Below are positions 1-6,146 of a DNA stretch of 9,091 nucleotides, piece by piece. Source of the DNA: DATJPR01 sp035506295 (GTDB lineage Bacteria > Bacteroidota > Ignavibacteria > UBA10030 > UBA6906); contig DATJPR010000032.1 in the NCBI GenBank assembly GCA_035506295.1, positions 1 through 9,091 on the forward strand, read 5' to 3'. The notes below the pieces were generated by a model, which saw only the letters and a program-made list of their open reading frames with translations, made no database searches and was not told the DNA's origin. Made by a program: the position numbers and the translations under genes. How positions within the stretch are numbered: position 1 is the first letter of the stretch; every line of letters begins with the position of its first letter.

Positions 1-28
1 GCTGCTGCCCGAATAGACCTGCCGGACC

Positions 29-55
29 GCGCGGGAGAGGAAGTCTCTCCCGCGC
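29..55. terminator. GC-rich perfect hairpin after the DsrE-like gene, possible terminator
   Basis: Eleven perfectly paired bases (29-39 with 45-55, arm GCGCGGGAGAG) enclose a 5-base loop (40-44). The hairpin begins 7 bases past the stop codon of the minus-strand DsrE-like gene, where a terminator is expected. No T-run follows the stem on either strand, so it is not a classic intrinsic terminator. It may act as a transcript 3'-end stabiliser or a rho-assisted stop. Confidence 0.5.
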
Positions 56-62
56 CCACGGC

Positions 63-593
63 TCAGGGTTCGATCTGGACGTATCCCTTCTGCACGAGCT
101 GCACGATCCTCCCTACCGCGCCCGAGTTCACTTTCACGCCGGGCAAGAGGTCTCCGTTCACCCAGTCGTGGTTCTTCATCGACACCGCGCACTCCTCGAT
201 GTGGACGCCGGCCAGCATGAGTGCGGCAAGATAGCCCCTGTACGGATTTCCCGTGTTCACCTTCCGGTACGCGTTGTAGGCCGCGTCGTTCAGCGTCATG
301 TAGGCGGCGTCGCCGTGGAAGACGGCGATGATCTCCCCCTTCGTCCCCCAGTCCCTGAACCGCCCCTGCATGAGGCGCATGTAGTTCATCCCCACCGGAA
401 GATCGCCGGTGAACGCCAGGTGATCCATGTTGAAGACCACGTTCGCCGTTTCCAGCTTTACGGGGATGTCGATATTGATCGCGCGGCTCTCTTTTACCGC
501 CGCGGAATCCGCCGCCAGGAGATTCCCTCCCGGCCTGATGCCGGGAACCGCGACCGCGATACACACCATCGACAGAAGCACTCGCCTGTTCAT
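63..593 (-). CDS. exported DsrE/F-like family protein
   Basis: This encodes 176 aa. The start at 593 is chosen because AAAAGGAGG lies 8 bases upstream; a longer reading from 665 has no ribosome site and would run into the neighbouring divergent gene. Residues 1-28 are a signal peptide (basic MNRR, then LLSMVCIAVAV, cleavage near NLLA-AD), so the product should act in the periplasm or envelope. The rest fits the DsrE/DsrF-like (YchN) fold: a first beta strand VVFNMD, a middle strand IIAVFHGDAAYM (about 88-99), then AALMLAGVHIEECAVSM with a single conserved-position cysteine (Cys135), and the family-like DLLPGVKV followed by a C-terminal helix and VQLVQKGYVQIEP. Family members carry out sulfur-relay or small-ligand roles, mostly in the cytoplasm; the exported type has no firm function. 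It is divergent from the rhamnosidase gene and there is no sign of a sulfur-oxidation operon nearby. Confidence 0.85.
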   Translation of the reverse strand: MNRRVLLSMVCIAVAVPGIRPGGNLLAADSAAVKESRAINIDIPVKLETANVVFNMDHLAFTGDLPVGMNYMRLMQGRFRDWGTKGEIIAVFHGDAAYMTLNDAAYNAYRKVNTGNPYRGYLAALMLAGVHIEECAVSMKNHDWVNGDLLPGVKVNSGAVGRIVQLVQKGYVQIEP

Positions 594-616
594 CGCACCG
601 GCCTCCTTTTGAGCTA

Positions 617-645
617 TTGCGGTTGAAATCGATTGACCGTATACT
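617..645 (+). promoter_or_regulatory. possible sigma70-type promoter for the rhamnosidase gene
   Basis: TATACT at 640-645 matches the -10 consensus at 5 of 6 positions. TTGCGG at 617-622 is a weak -35 (3 of 6) at the ideal 17-base spacing. A start of transcription near 652 would leave a leader of about 30 bases before the ATG at 682, but only about 12 before the ATG at 664, which favours the later start codon. This is a consensus match by eye; a Bacteroidota-type promoter could look different. Confidence 0.35.
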
Positions 646-668
646 TGCGACGCAACCCGCCCCATGAT

Positions 669-673
669 AAGGA
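669..673 (+). promoter_or_regulatory. Shine-Dalgarno site deciding the rhamnosidase start
   Basis: AAGGA (669-673) sits 8 bases before the ATG at 682, whereas the in-frame ATG at 664 has only a C/G-rich stretch before it. The site therefore points to 682 as the translation start. Confidence 0.55.
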
Positions 674-681
674 ATCAGGAA

Positions 682-3099
682 ATGAGAAACTTCGGTCAAA
701 TTCTCCCCCGTCATTGCGAGCGCTCTTTGCGAAGCAATCCCGGATGGATTGCTTCGTCGCAAAGAACGCTCCTCGCAATGACGGCACTTTTCGTATTCAC
801 AGCTGGTCATGCCGACTGGATCGCGCCGAAGGCGGGGCCGCAGGCGATCGGGAAAACCCCCTGCCCGATATTCCGGCACGAGTTCACGCTCGACGGGGAT
901 CCGGCGAGCGCGACCGTGCGCGTGGTGGGACTCGGGCACTTTGCCCTCTCCGTGAACGGGCAGCAGGCCGGGAACTCGCTCATCGACGGGCCCTGGTCGG
1001 AGTACAACCACACGATCTACAGCCAGGAATTCGACGCGGCGCCGCTCCTCCACAAGGGGGCGAACGCCTGGGGCGTCCTGCTCGGCAACTCGTTCTGGCG
1101 CGTCGAAAAACCGGTCGACACGATGCGCTACGTGAAGACGGACGCGATGCCGGACTTCTCCCGCGGGCAGCCCTGGCTTCTCTGGCTCGAGGCGCGCATC
1201 ACGATGAAAGACGGATCAGTGAAGGTCATCACCAGCGACGGTTCCTGGAAGTGGCACGACGGCCCTCTCACCTCCTCGAACATCTACGGCGGCGAGGACT
1301 ACGACGCGCGCCTGGATCCCGCCGGCTGGACGAAGCCGGGGTTCGACGACGCTGCGTGGAACACCGCGGTGGTCGTCCCGGCGCCGGAGGGAAAGGTCCT
1401 CCCGTTCGCTGCGCCCCCGATCACGGCGCACGAGGTGTTCGCGGCGACGAAGATCGTCTCCCCGCACCAGGGGGAATACACGTACATATTCCCGCAGAAC
1501 TGCTCCGCCCTCCTCAGATTCACCGTCGAGGGTGCCGCGGGGAAGACCGTCCGGTTCAAGCCGTCCGAATACGTGGACTCCACCGGGCACGTGAAGTTCA
1601 CGTACACGTGGGGGACGGGGAAGGAGATTTTCCACGACTACACGCTCGCAGGCAAGGGACCCGAGACGCACCAGGTCCTCTTCTGCTACGTGGGATGCCA
1701 GTACGTCGGCGTGACGGGCGCCGTGCCGGAAGGGTACAAGAACCCGGGGCATCTCCCGGTGATCAGGCGCCTCGAGCTGGTGCACACGCGTGCGGACTGC
1801 CCGATCACGGGAACGTTCACCTGCTCGAGCGACCTGCAGAACAGGGCGCACAAGTTGATCGACTGGTCCATCCGGTCGAACATGAGTTATGTCGCGACGG
1901 ACTGCCCGCACAGGGAGAAAAACGGCTGGCAGGAGCAGAACTGGCACATGGCCCGCGCGATCAGCTACGGGTACGACGTGCACAGCTTCTACGCGAAGAT
2001 CGAGCGGGACATCCGCGACACGCAGCTCCCGGACGGGCACATCCCCACCAACTGTCCGAACTACCTGGTGGGTATCCCGCCGCACGGGTACTGGAACGAG
2101 GCGCCGGAGTGGGGCATCTCGGGCGTCTTCGTCCCCTGGCACCTGTACGAGTGGTACGGCGACAGGGCCGCGCTCGACTCGGCGTACGAGAGCATGAAAC
2201 GCTACGTCGACTACCTCTCGCTCGGCGCGAAAGACGGCATCATCAACAGCAACCTGGGTGACTGGTACGACTACGGCCACGGGAAAGGAGACGGCCCGTC
2301 GCAGTGGACGCCGACCACACTCACCGCGACCGCGATATGGGAGATGGGCGCAACGACGGTGCTCCACGTGGCGGAGCTGATGGGGAACGCGCCGGACGCG
2401 TTCATCTACGACAGGCTGGCCACGCGGATCAGGGAGGATTTCCAGCGGAGGTTCTACGACCCGGTGCGGAAGTCGGTCCTGAACCACGGCTCATGCCAGG
2501 CGGCAAACGCGGTGGCGCTTTGCGCGAATCTCATCCCCGAACAGGACAGGAAAGCGGTCCTCCAGGCCATCGTCGAGGACCTCGAACGCCGCAACTACCA
2601 GCAGACGGTGGGCGAGGTGATGCAGGTGTTCCTGATTCGCGCGCTCGCGGAGGGAGGAAGAAGCGACGTCCTCTGGAAGATCTACAGCCGCGAGAACCAG
2701 GGAAGCTACGGATACATGGTGAACCAGGGGCTGACGACGCTCCCCGAAAGCTGGGACGCGAAGCCGGGGACGGGGAACAGCATGAATCACTTCATGCTCG
2801 GCCACCTGGTGGAATGGCACTACGCGTACGTCGCAGGGATCCGCCAGCAGCCGGGAAGCGTGGGATGGAAGCACGTGCTGATCGCGCCGGAACCGGGGCC
2901 GCTCGACAGCGCGGCGGCGACGTTCAGGAGTCCCGCCGGGCCGGTCGCGGTAAACTGGCACAGGCACGCAGGTGAGTTCACGATGACCGTGACGATCCCG
3001 GAGGGGATGGATGCCGTGGGGGTGCTCCCGAACGGGGAGCGGCACACGCTGAGCCCGGGGACGTCGACGCTGACTGCCGCGATGTCGTCCAGGGAGTAA
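682..3099 (+). CDS. GH78 alpha-L-rhamnosidase, exported
   Basis: This encodes 805 aa from the ATG at 682. The family removes terminal alpha-L-rhamnose from glycans and glycosides with inversion of configuration. Domain order fits GH78: an N-terminal beta-sandwich (about 45-250, including FALSVNGQQAGNSLIDGPW), a second sandwich (about 255-355), the alpha/alpha-barrel catalytic domain (about 360-715) and a C-terminal beta domain opening with GWKHVLIAPEPG (728 on). The catalytic signature DCPHREKNGW begins at Asp407; Glu412 is the likely general acid. Glu689 in TTLPESWD, followed by GTGNSMNHFMLGHLVEWHY, is the likely general base by analogy with characterised enzymes. The N terminus is odd: residues about 9-35 come from a palindromic repeat, and the signal-peptide core LLAMTALFVFTAGHA starts inside it, giving an n-region of about 32 residues. 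Cleavage after AGHA would leave DWIAPKAG at the mature end. Codons are strongly G/C-ending. The gene stands alone, divergent from DsrE and convergent with the next group. Confidence 0.95.
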   Translation: MRNFGQILPRHCERSLRSNPGWIASSQRTLLAMTALFVFTAGHADWIAPKAGPQAIGKTPCPIFRHEFTLDGDPASATVRVVGLGHFALSVNGQQAGNSLIDGPWSEYNHTIYSQEFDAAPLLHKGANAWGVLLGNSFWRVEKPVDTMRYVKTDAMPDFSRGQPWLLWLEARITMKDGSVKVITSDGSWKWHDGPLTSSNIYGGEDYDARLDPAGWTKPGFDDAAWNTAVVVPAPEGKVLPFAAPPITAHEVFAATKIVSPHQGEYTYIFPQNCSALLRFTVEGAAGKTVRFKPSEYVDSTGHVKFTYTWGTGKEIFHDYTLAGKGPETHQVLFCYVGCQYVGVTGAVPEGYKNPGHLPVIRRLELVHTRADCPITGTFTCSSDLQNRAHKLIDWSIRSNMSYVATDCPHREKNGWQEQNWHMARAISYGYDVHSFYAKIERDIRDTQLPDGHIPTNCPNYLVGIPPHGYWNEAPEWGISGVFVPWHLYEWYGDRAALDSAYESMKRYVDYLSLGAKDGIINSNLGDWYDYGHGKGDGPSQWTPTTLTATAIWEMGATTVLHVAELMGNAPDAFIYDRLATRIREDFQRRFYDPVRKSVLNHGSCQAANAVALCANLIPEQDRKAVLQAIVEDLERRNYQQTVGEVMQVFLIRALAEGGRSDVLWKIYSRENQGSYGYMVNQGLTTLPESWDAKPGTGNSMNHFMLGHLVEWHYAYVAGIRQQPGSVGWKHVLIAPEPGPLDSAAATFRSPAGPVAVNWHRHAGEFTMTVTIPEGMDAVGVLPNGERHTLSPGTSTLTAAMSSRE
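708..784. repeat. interspersed palindromic repeat inside the rhamnosidase 5' coding region
   Basis: The left arm (708-740) and right arm (746-784) are inverted copies around the loop CGGAT. Both outer ends read CCGTCATTGCGAG inward and both inner ends read AAGCAATCC; the right arm carries a few extra bases, giving bulges. Elements with GTCATTGCGAG and GAAGCAATCC ends are a well-known class of small palindromic repeats scattered through many bacterial genomes, and their accidental translations (like CERSLRSNPGWIASSQRT here) recur in databases. The element is normally intergenic; here it is in frame within a gene and adds no stop codon. It would form a strong hairpin in the mRNA about 26 bases after the start codon. 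Confidence 0.85.
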
Positions 3100-3403
3100 G
3101 CAGAAGTGCGATGCGCCCGGGCGATCGGCTCAACGCAACGAACACGGATGCGTCGAGCAGTTCATGCGTTGGGACCTCCCCGAGATCCTGGCGCAGGGGG
3201 TGGGCATTTTAAACGCCATGATAGTCGTCATTTATCATGATATATGACGACTATCATGTCAATGCCCAGGTAGCAACAGTCTTGAGTCAGTGGCTTCACT
3301 TGGAGTGTGATGCCCCGCGCCATGGCCCCAATAAGTGCCCCGATTGCGTATCGGGACCGGCCTGCATCCGAATAACGACTTTCGACGACGCCTCCTGCCG
3401 GAT
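3100..3403. other. gene-free gap between convergent genes
   Basis: There is no convincing gene here; the one short open frame (3237 onward, plus) begins inside the palindrome, has no ribosome site and runs over the end of the convergent gene. The notable content is the nested palindrome at 3201-3268. A smaller inverted repeat, CCCGAT / ATCGGG at 3339-3344 and 3350-3355, lies after the stop of the minus-strand gene and is a weak terminator candidate without a proper T-run. Confidence 0.7.
3201..3268. repeat. 68-bp nested palindrome, possible operator, terminator or mobile element
   Basis: The core 3217-3258 is a 42-bp inverted repeat with one mismatched pair (T3232/T3243): arm CATGATAGTCGTCAT (3217-3231), perfectly palindromic centre TATCATGATA (3233-3242), and the complementary arm 3244-3258. 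Outside it, TGGGCATT (3201-3208) pairs with AATGCCCA (3261-3268), leaving unpaired TTAAACGC on the left and TC on the right. The core is A/T-rich unlike the flanks. As RNA it would fold into one long hairpin on either strand, so it could end both convergent transcripts, but it has no clear T-run. The repeated TATCATG units also suit a binding site for a dimeric protein. Confidence 0.8.
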
Positions 3404-4303
3404 TCAATCAGCTGCTATGGTGATGCCCACCCTCACCCACCATGAAGGTGCGGGCGGCAAAGGGTAGAGTGCGGCCGAAAAGGCCTCCTCGAGTTTCTTT
3501 GCAAGTACGGTATTCGGCCAGGAGAGGACTTCAAGCGCCCTTCCATTCCCTCCGACTCTAATCAGGACGGTAAAAGGAGCCAGAGCGGAATCAGGGAGGG
3601 ATCTGGCAAGCCTCGCGATCTCGGGTTCCAGCCAACGGGCTGCCGACCGTGTTAGCGTACTATCGTATTCTTTCCCCGGGGACCGCTTTGCATTATCGAC
3701 AGCAATGTTAAGTGCCTGCTCGAAGTCGGTCACCTTCTGGAGATGATTATCGCCGAGGTAGACATACGACTTGACCAGGTCTTTGAAGCTCGGAAGTGCG
3801 GCTTCGCAATCGGCGGCCGTTCTGGCAGTCAGCACGATCATTGCGACTATTCCGGGCTCGTCGATGTAGGCCACGACTTCATTTTGTGAATACACGAACC
3901 TCCGGAGCAGCGCCGTCTTCCCCGAACCCAATGTCATCGGGGCAATGTCTATCACTTTCAGAGGGCGCTGATGTGCAGCGAACTGGCTGCTGTCGTATGC
4001 CATGAACTGCGACACTGTCTGATGCGCCTTGAGATCTTTCGACTCACCCTTCGCATAAAATACCACCTTCGAACCCTCCCATGAGCCTCCAAGAGGATAG
4101 AAGACGGCGTGAATATCCTGAGAGATTCCGGCGGTATTGTCCAGCACCCAGCCATCCGGAGCGGTCAGCGCAAATGCGTGGTCCTCGCCATACAGGATCC
4201 CCGTGCGAGACCAATCGGCCTTCATTGAATCTGCCGTGGTGGCCGGGTGGCAGGTTCCGCTCATGGAGAAGAGCGACACTATCAATGAGATCCGCAGCAA
4301 CAT
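3404..4303 (-). CDS. exported protein, PsbP-like domain plus TonB-C-like C terminus
   Basis: This encodes 299 aa. GAGGAGGG precedes the ATG at 4303 by about 5 bases, supporting the start. Residues 1-22 are a signal peptide; Cys18 (SGTC) is a poor lipobox, so a soluble periplasmic or envelope product is more likely than a lipoprotein. Residues about 36-185 (LYGEDHAFALTAPDGWVLDN onward) resemble the beta-rich PsbP/Mog1-like fold seen in many uncharacterised exported proteins. Residues about 240-297 (FTVLIRVGGNGRALEV, then KLEEAFSAALYPLPPAP and WWVRVGITI) resemble the beta-alpha-beta TonB C-terminal fold, without a transmembrane anchor or proline-rich spacer, so it is not a TonB motor itself. 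It is the last gene of a same-strand group, 63 bases after the barrel-like gene, and convergent with the rhamnosidase. Both domain readings are by eye; function unknown. Confidence 0.8.
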   Translation of the reverse strand: MLLRISLIVSLFSMSGTCHPATTADSMKADWSRTGILYGEDHAFALTAPDGWVLDNTAGISQDIHAVFYPLGGSWEGSKVVFYAKGESKDLKAHQTVSQFMAYDSSQFAAHQRPLKVIDIAPMTLGSGKTALLRRFVYSQNEVVAYIDEPGIVAMIVLTARTAADCEAALPSFKDLVKSYVYLGDNHLQKVTDFEQALNIAVDNAKRSPGKEYDSTLTRSAARWLEPEIARLARSLPDSALAPFTVLIRVGGNGRALEVLSWPNTVLAKKLEEAFSAALYPLPPAPSWWVRVGITIAAD

Positions 4304-4366
4304 ACCATCCCTCCTCAGATGAACGCATCGGTAACGGCAGATGCAGGCGCCAGTCTACAGCAATCG

Positions 4367-5053
4367 CTACCAGTCGTCGGTTCCGGGTTTCCATGCACCG
4401 CAATAGTAAAGGAATAACGACACCGGGTTCTTTTCAAGCTCGTAACTGAATTCGATTCTCGCGTTATGCTCCAACGTATCGCCCAGGTGGTCCCCGATTG
4501 CCGTCGACTCGATGTTGTACAAGGCCTTCACAACAACCCGGTCAACTTCGTACTGAAGCCCCAGGACCGCGTCGCCCCGGGCGCCGAGGTATTTCCCGGT
4601 GAGCATAAAGTCGTGGTCCAACCCGGCGGTCAGTCGAAGGTCTCCATAGAGCTTGAACTCGAGCTTCATCGAGATGAACCCTTCGAGCAGCATGAACATG
4701 ACGTCAACGAGATTTCCGTGAGGCCGACTGTCCGTGAGAAGGTTATATCCCGTACTGAGCCCCCAGAGGAGAGGATTCAATGAGTACGAAGTCTGAGACG
4801 GTTTGTGGGGGTTAGGGAATGCCGCAAACGTCAGGGACGGCATTTCTACATACAGAAGTTCGGCCCCCTCAAAGTCCGAGACCCTGCTTATGCTTGCCTT
4901 GAGGTTGAGCGTGCCGTTTGTACGATAGCTCATGGTGTACGGATATTCCTTCTTTAGGGCCTGAGCCGGCGCCGGCTTCGGCGCCAGCACGAAGAGGCTG
5001 AACAGGACCCCGAACGCGGGTTTGAGACGGAGTCTCAGACCTGAACTCATCAT
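4367..5053 (-). CDS. exported beta-strand-rich protein, probable outer-membrane protein
   Basis: This encodes 228 aa of unknown family. Residues 1-32 are a clear signal peptide: a basic stretch LRLRLK, the core FGVLFSLFVLA, and an APAQA site. The mature part alternates polar and hydrophobic residues in short strands (LRLTAGLDHDFMLTG, AVLGLQYEVDRVVVKALY, NARIEFSYEL, VSLFLYYCGAW) and ends in an aromatic residue (Trp), as outer-membrane barrels often do. With roughly eight or more strands it could be a small barrel, but this is inferred. The start at 5053 (two ATGs in tandem) has no good ribosome site. It begins 27 bases after the HNH stop and 63 bases before the next gene, so the three are probably co-transcribed. 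Confidence 0.75.
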   Translation of the reverse strand: MMSSGLRLRLKPAFGVLFSLFVLAPKPAPAQALKKEYPYTMSYRTNGTLNLKASISRVSDFEGAELLYVEMPSLTFAAFPNPHKPSQTSYSLNPLLWGLSTGYNLLTDSRPHGNLVDVMFMLLEGFISMKLEFKLYGDLRLTAGLDHDFMLTGKYLGARGDAVLGLQYEVDRVVVKALYNIESTAIGDHLGDTLEHNARIEFSYELEKNPVSLFLYYCGAWKPGTDDW

Positions 5054-5080
5054 AGCATCACGGGTTGTTGAAACAAGTGT

Positions 5081-5644
5081 TCAATGCAGGATGTGATCCA
5101 GATCCAGAACTGTCAGCGCCTGATCGCCGTCCAGATCTCCTCCATCCAGTGTCCCGGCACACTCGTGGCAATGGAATATCGTCTTCAGGTATTTCTTCTC
5201 CACAAGAGCGGGGATCAAGTCATAGTACTTGAGTTCCCCGGGATGTGATGCCCTGTAGAATTCATAAAGCCCGAGATTCGATTTCCTGGCATTGCACGAT
5301 CCACACGCCCATACCTGGTTATGAATGTCCAGCACGTGATGACAGGTGGAACACCGCTCATTAATCCTTACCGACCGGGGTACGACGTGCTCTTTCTGAA
5401 GATGCCCGGCGCTGCCGCAATAGGTGCATATCTCATCAGCCTCAACGAGTTGCCAGTCTTCACGAGTTATGTCAGACCATGACTTCTTGCCGGATTTGAG
5501 ATCGCGGAATGTATTCTTGATGAAACCGTAGTTACCGGCCTTCGCGGCCTTGCCGTCGCTTTGCTGAAAAGCGCTCCGCGCAATCAGCTTTGCGTACTGG
5601 TAATAAATCAGGTCTCGAATTGTCTTCACATCTCTATCTGGCAT
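5081..5644 (-). CDS. HNH endonuclease-like protein with EF-hand/dockerin-like tail
   Basis: This encodes 187 aa, cytoplasmic (no signal peptide). CAGGAG lies 5 bases before the ATG at 5644. The HNH nuclease core is clear: zinc pair Cys73/Cys76 (CTYC), Glu85-His86 in EHVVPRS, Cys98/Cys101, Asn109 in the NQVWACGSC strand, zinc pair Cys114/Cys117, and Asn118 in CNARKSN. A metal-dependent phosphodiester cut is the family's activity; the target here is unknown. A further CxxC (159-162) follows, and the last residues are GGDLDGDQALTVLDLDHIL (from 168), with Asp170, Asp172, Asp174 spaced as in a calcium-binding loop of dockerin or EF-hand type. No methylase or partner restriction gene is adjacent; it leads a group whose other members are exported proteins. 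Confident for the fold, unsure of role. Confidence 0.85.
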   Translation of the reverse strand: MPDRDVKTIRDLIYYQYAKLIARSAFQQSDGKAAKAGNYGFIKNTFRDLKSGKKSWSDITREDWQLVEADEICTYCGSAGHLQKEHVVPRSVRINERCSTCHHVLDIHNQVWACGSCNARKSNLGLYEFYRASHPGELKYYDLIPALVEKKYLKTIFHCHECAGTLDGGDLDGDQALTVLDLDHILH

Positions 5645-5710
5645 CGCAACTCCTGGCTGTTGAGTTCCGCAGAGTTACTTCTTGTGAAGATCGCCCGGTC
5701 ATGTGAATGT

Positions 5711-5725
5711 CCGGGGCCTCCCCGG
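5711..5725. repeat. short GC hairpin
   Basis: CCGGGG (5711-5716) pairs with CCCCGG (5720-5725) around a 3-base loop CCT. It lies just beyond the terminator of the minus-strand unit and has no T-run; it may back up termination or be chance in GC-rich DNA. Confidence 0.4.
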
Positions 5726-5734
5726 TAACGGGAG

Positions 5735-5771
5735 AAAAGCGAAAGCCTCTCCGTCACAACGACAGAGAGGC
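5735..5771 (-). terminator. rho-independent terminator of the right-hand minus-strand unit
   Basis: Read on the minus strand, GCCTCTCTGTC and GACGGAGAGGC (5771-5761 and 5755-5745) form an 11-bp stem with one U-G wobble and a 5-base loop, followed immediately by TTTCGCTTTT (T-rich, 5744-5735). On the plus strand the T-run is absent, which fixes the direction. It ends the unit that finishes at 5922 and separates it from the HNH group. Confidence 0.8.
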
Positions 5772-5921
5772 CTGTTCAATGAACCTCCTCAATCTACCCC
5801 TCTCCTCCGCGACAGTCAACTCATCGGTCGGTCGGTGTGTCGCATGTCATCATCTGCGGAGAAAAACCTCACAATACCCCGGGTTGACCATTAGTCGATA
5901 GATATAGTTCCCTCGTCTGGA

Positions 5922-6128
5922 CTATTTTGTCCTGAGCAGCCCGACCAGGTCTGGATTCTGATCCAGGAGCGAAGGCCGGGCGATACTCTCAAGCTCCGGC
6001 AGATCCCGGGTCAGTAGATCCGCGCTGTCGCATGCCGCCCTCCATTTGAGATGCCACATGTAGAGTTGAGCGGCAAATACCTGCTCGAGAGATACTGCAA
6101 AACTCCACCCCACTGCCCTGTAGCTCAT
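5922..6128 (-). CDS. small hypothetical protein downstream of the PEGA gene
   Basis: This encodes 68 aa from the ATG at 6128; a TTG at 6140 in the same frame would add four residues. Neither has a clear ribosome site, though both lie within 18 bases of the preceding stop, so coupled translation is possible. Codon use in the second half (for example DLLTRDLPELESIARPSLL) is G/C-ending like real genes here, and an intrinsic terminator follows about 150 bases later. I recognise no family. There is an amphipathic segment around VSLEQVFAAQLYMWHLKW and no signal peptide. An in-frame stop lies just upstream of the TTG, so it is not an extension of the PEGA gene. It could be a true small gene, a remnant, or 3' untranslated sequence. 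Confidence 0.35.
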   Translation of the reverse strand: MSYRAVGWSFAVSLEQVFAAQLYMWHLKWRAACDSADLLTRDLPELESIARPSLLDQNPDLVGLLRTK

Positions 6129-6146
6129 TACTGGAAGCAATACACT

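Larger units (their letters stand above)
5645..5921. other. intergenic region between two minus-strand units
   Basis: No supported gene. It contains the terminator of the right-hand unit (5735-5771), a short GC hairpin (5711-5725), and presumably the promoter of the HNH gene, which I cannot place with confidence. A short CGGT triple repeat occurs near 5825-5836. Two overlapping plus-strand frames here lack ribosome sites and look accidental. Confidence 0.6.

Noticed and set aside
708..784. CRISPR repeat or terminator reading of the palindrome in the rhamnosidase gene
   Set aside because: There is a single copy with no spacers and no T-run; sequence ends match a known class of interspersed palindromic repeats.
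633..2261. 542-codon plus-strand frame overlapping the rhamnosidase gene
   Set aside because: It is Arg/Pro/Gly-rich, lies in another frame of a high-GC gene with clear GH78 motifs, and has no ribosome site; a shadow frame.
1216..2487. 423-codon minus-strand frame opposite the rhamnosidase gene
   Set aside because: Composition (Arg, Val, Pro-rich, few Lys or Ile) is that of an antisense shadow in GC-rich DNA; no recognisable domain.
3237..3467. 76-codon plus-strand frame with several cysteines
   Set aside because: It starts inside the palindrome, lacks a ribosome site and overlaps the end of a well-supported minus-strand gene.
3901..3933. GSGKT in the PsbP-like protein as a nucleotide-binding P-loop
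   Set aside because: The first glycine of GxxxxGKT is missing and the protein is exported, where ATP is not expected.
5703..5901. Two overlapping plus-strand frames in the 5645-5921 gap
   Set aside because: No ribosome sites, they overlap each other and cover the minus-strand terminator.
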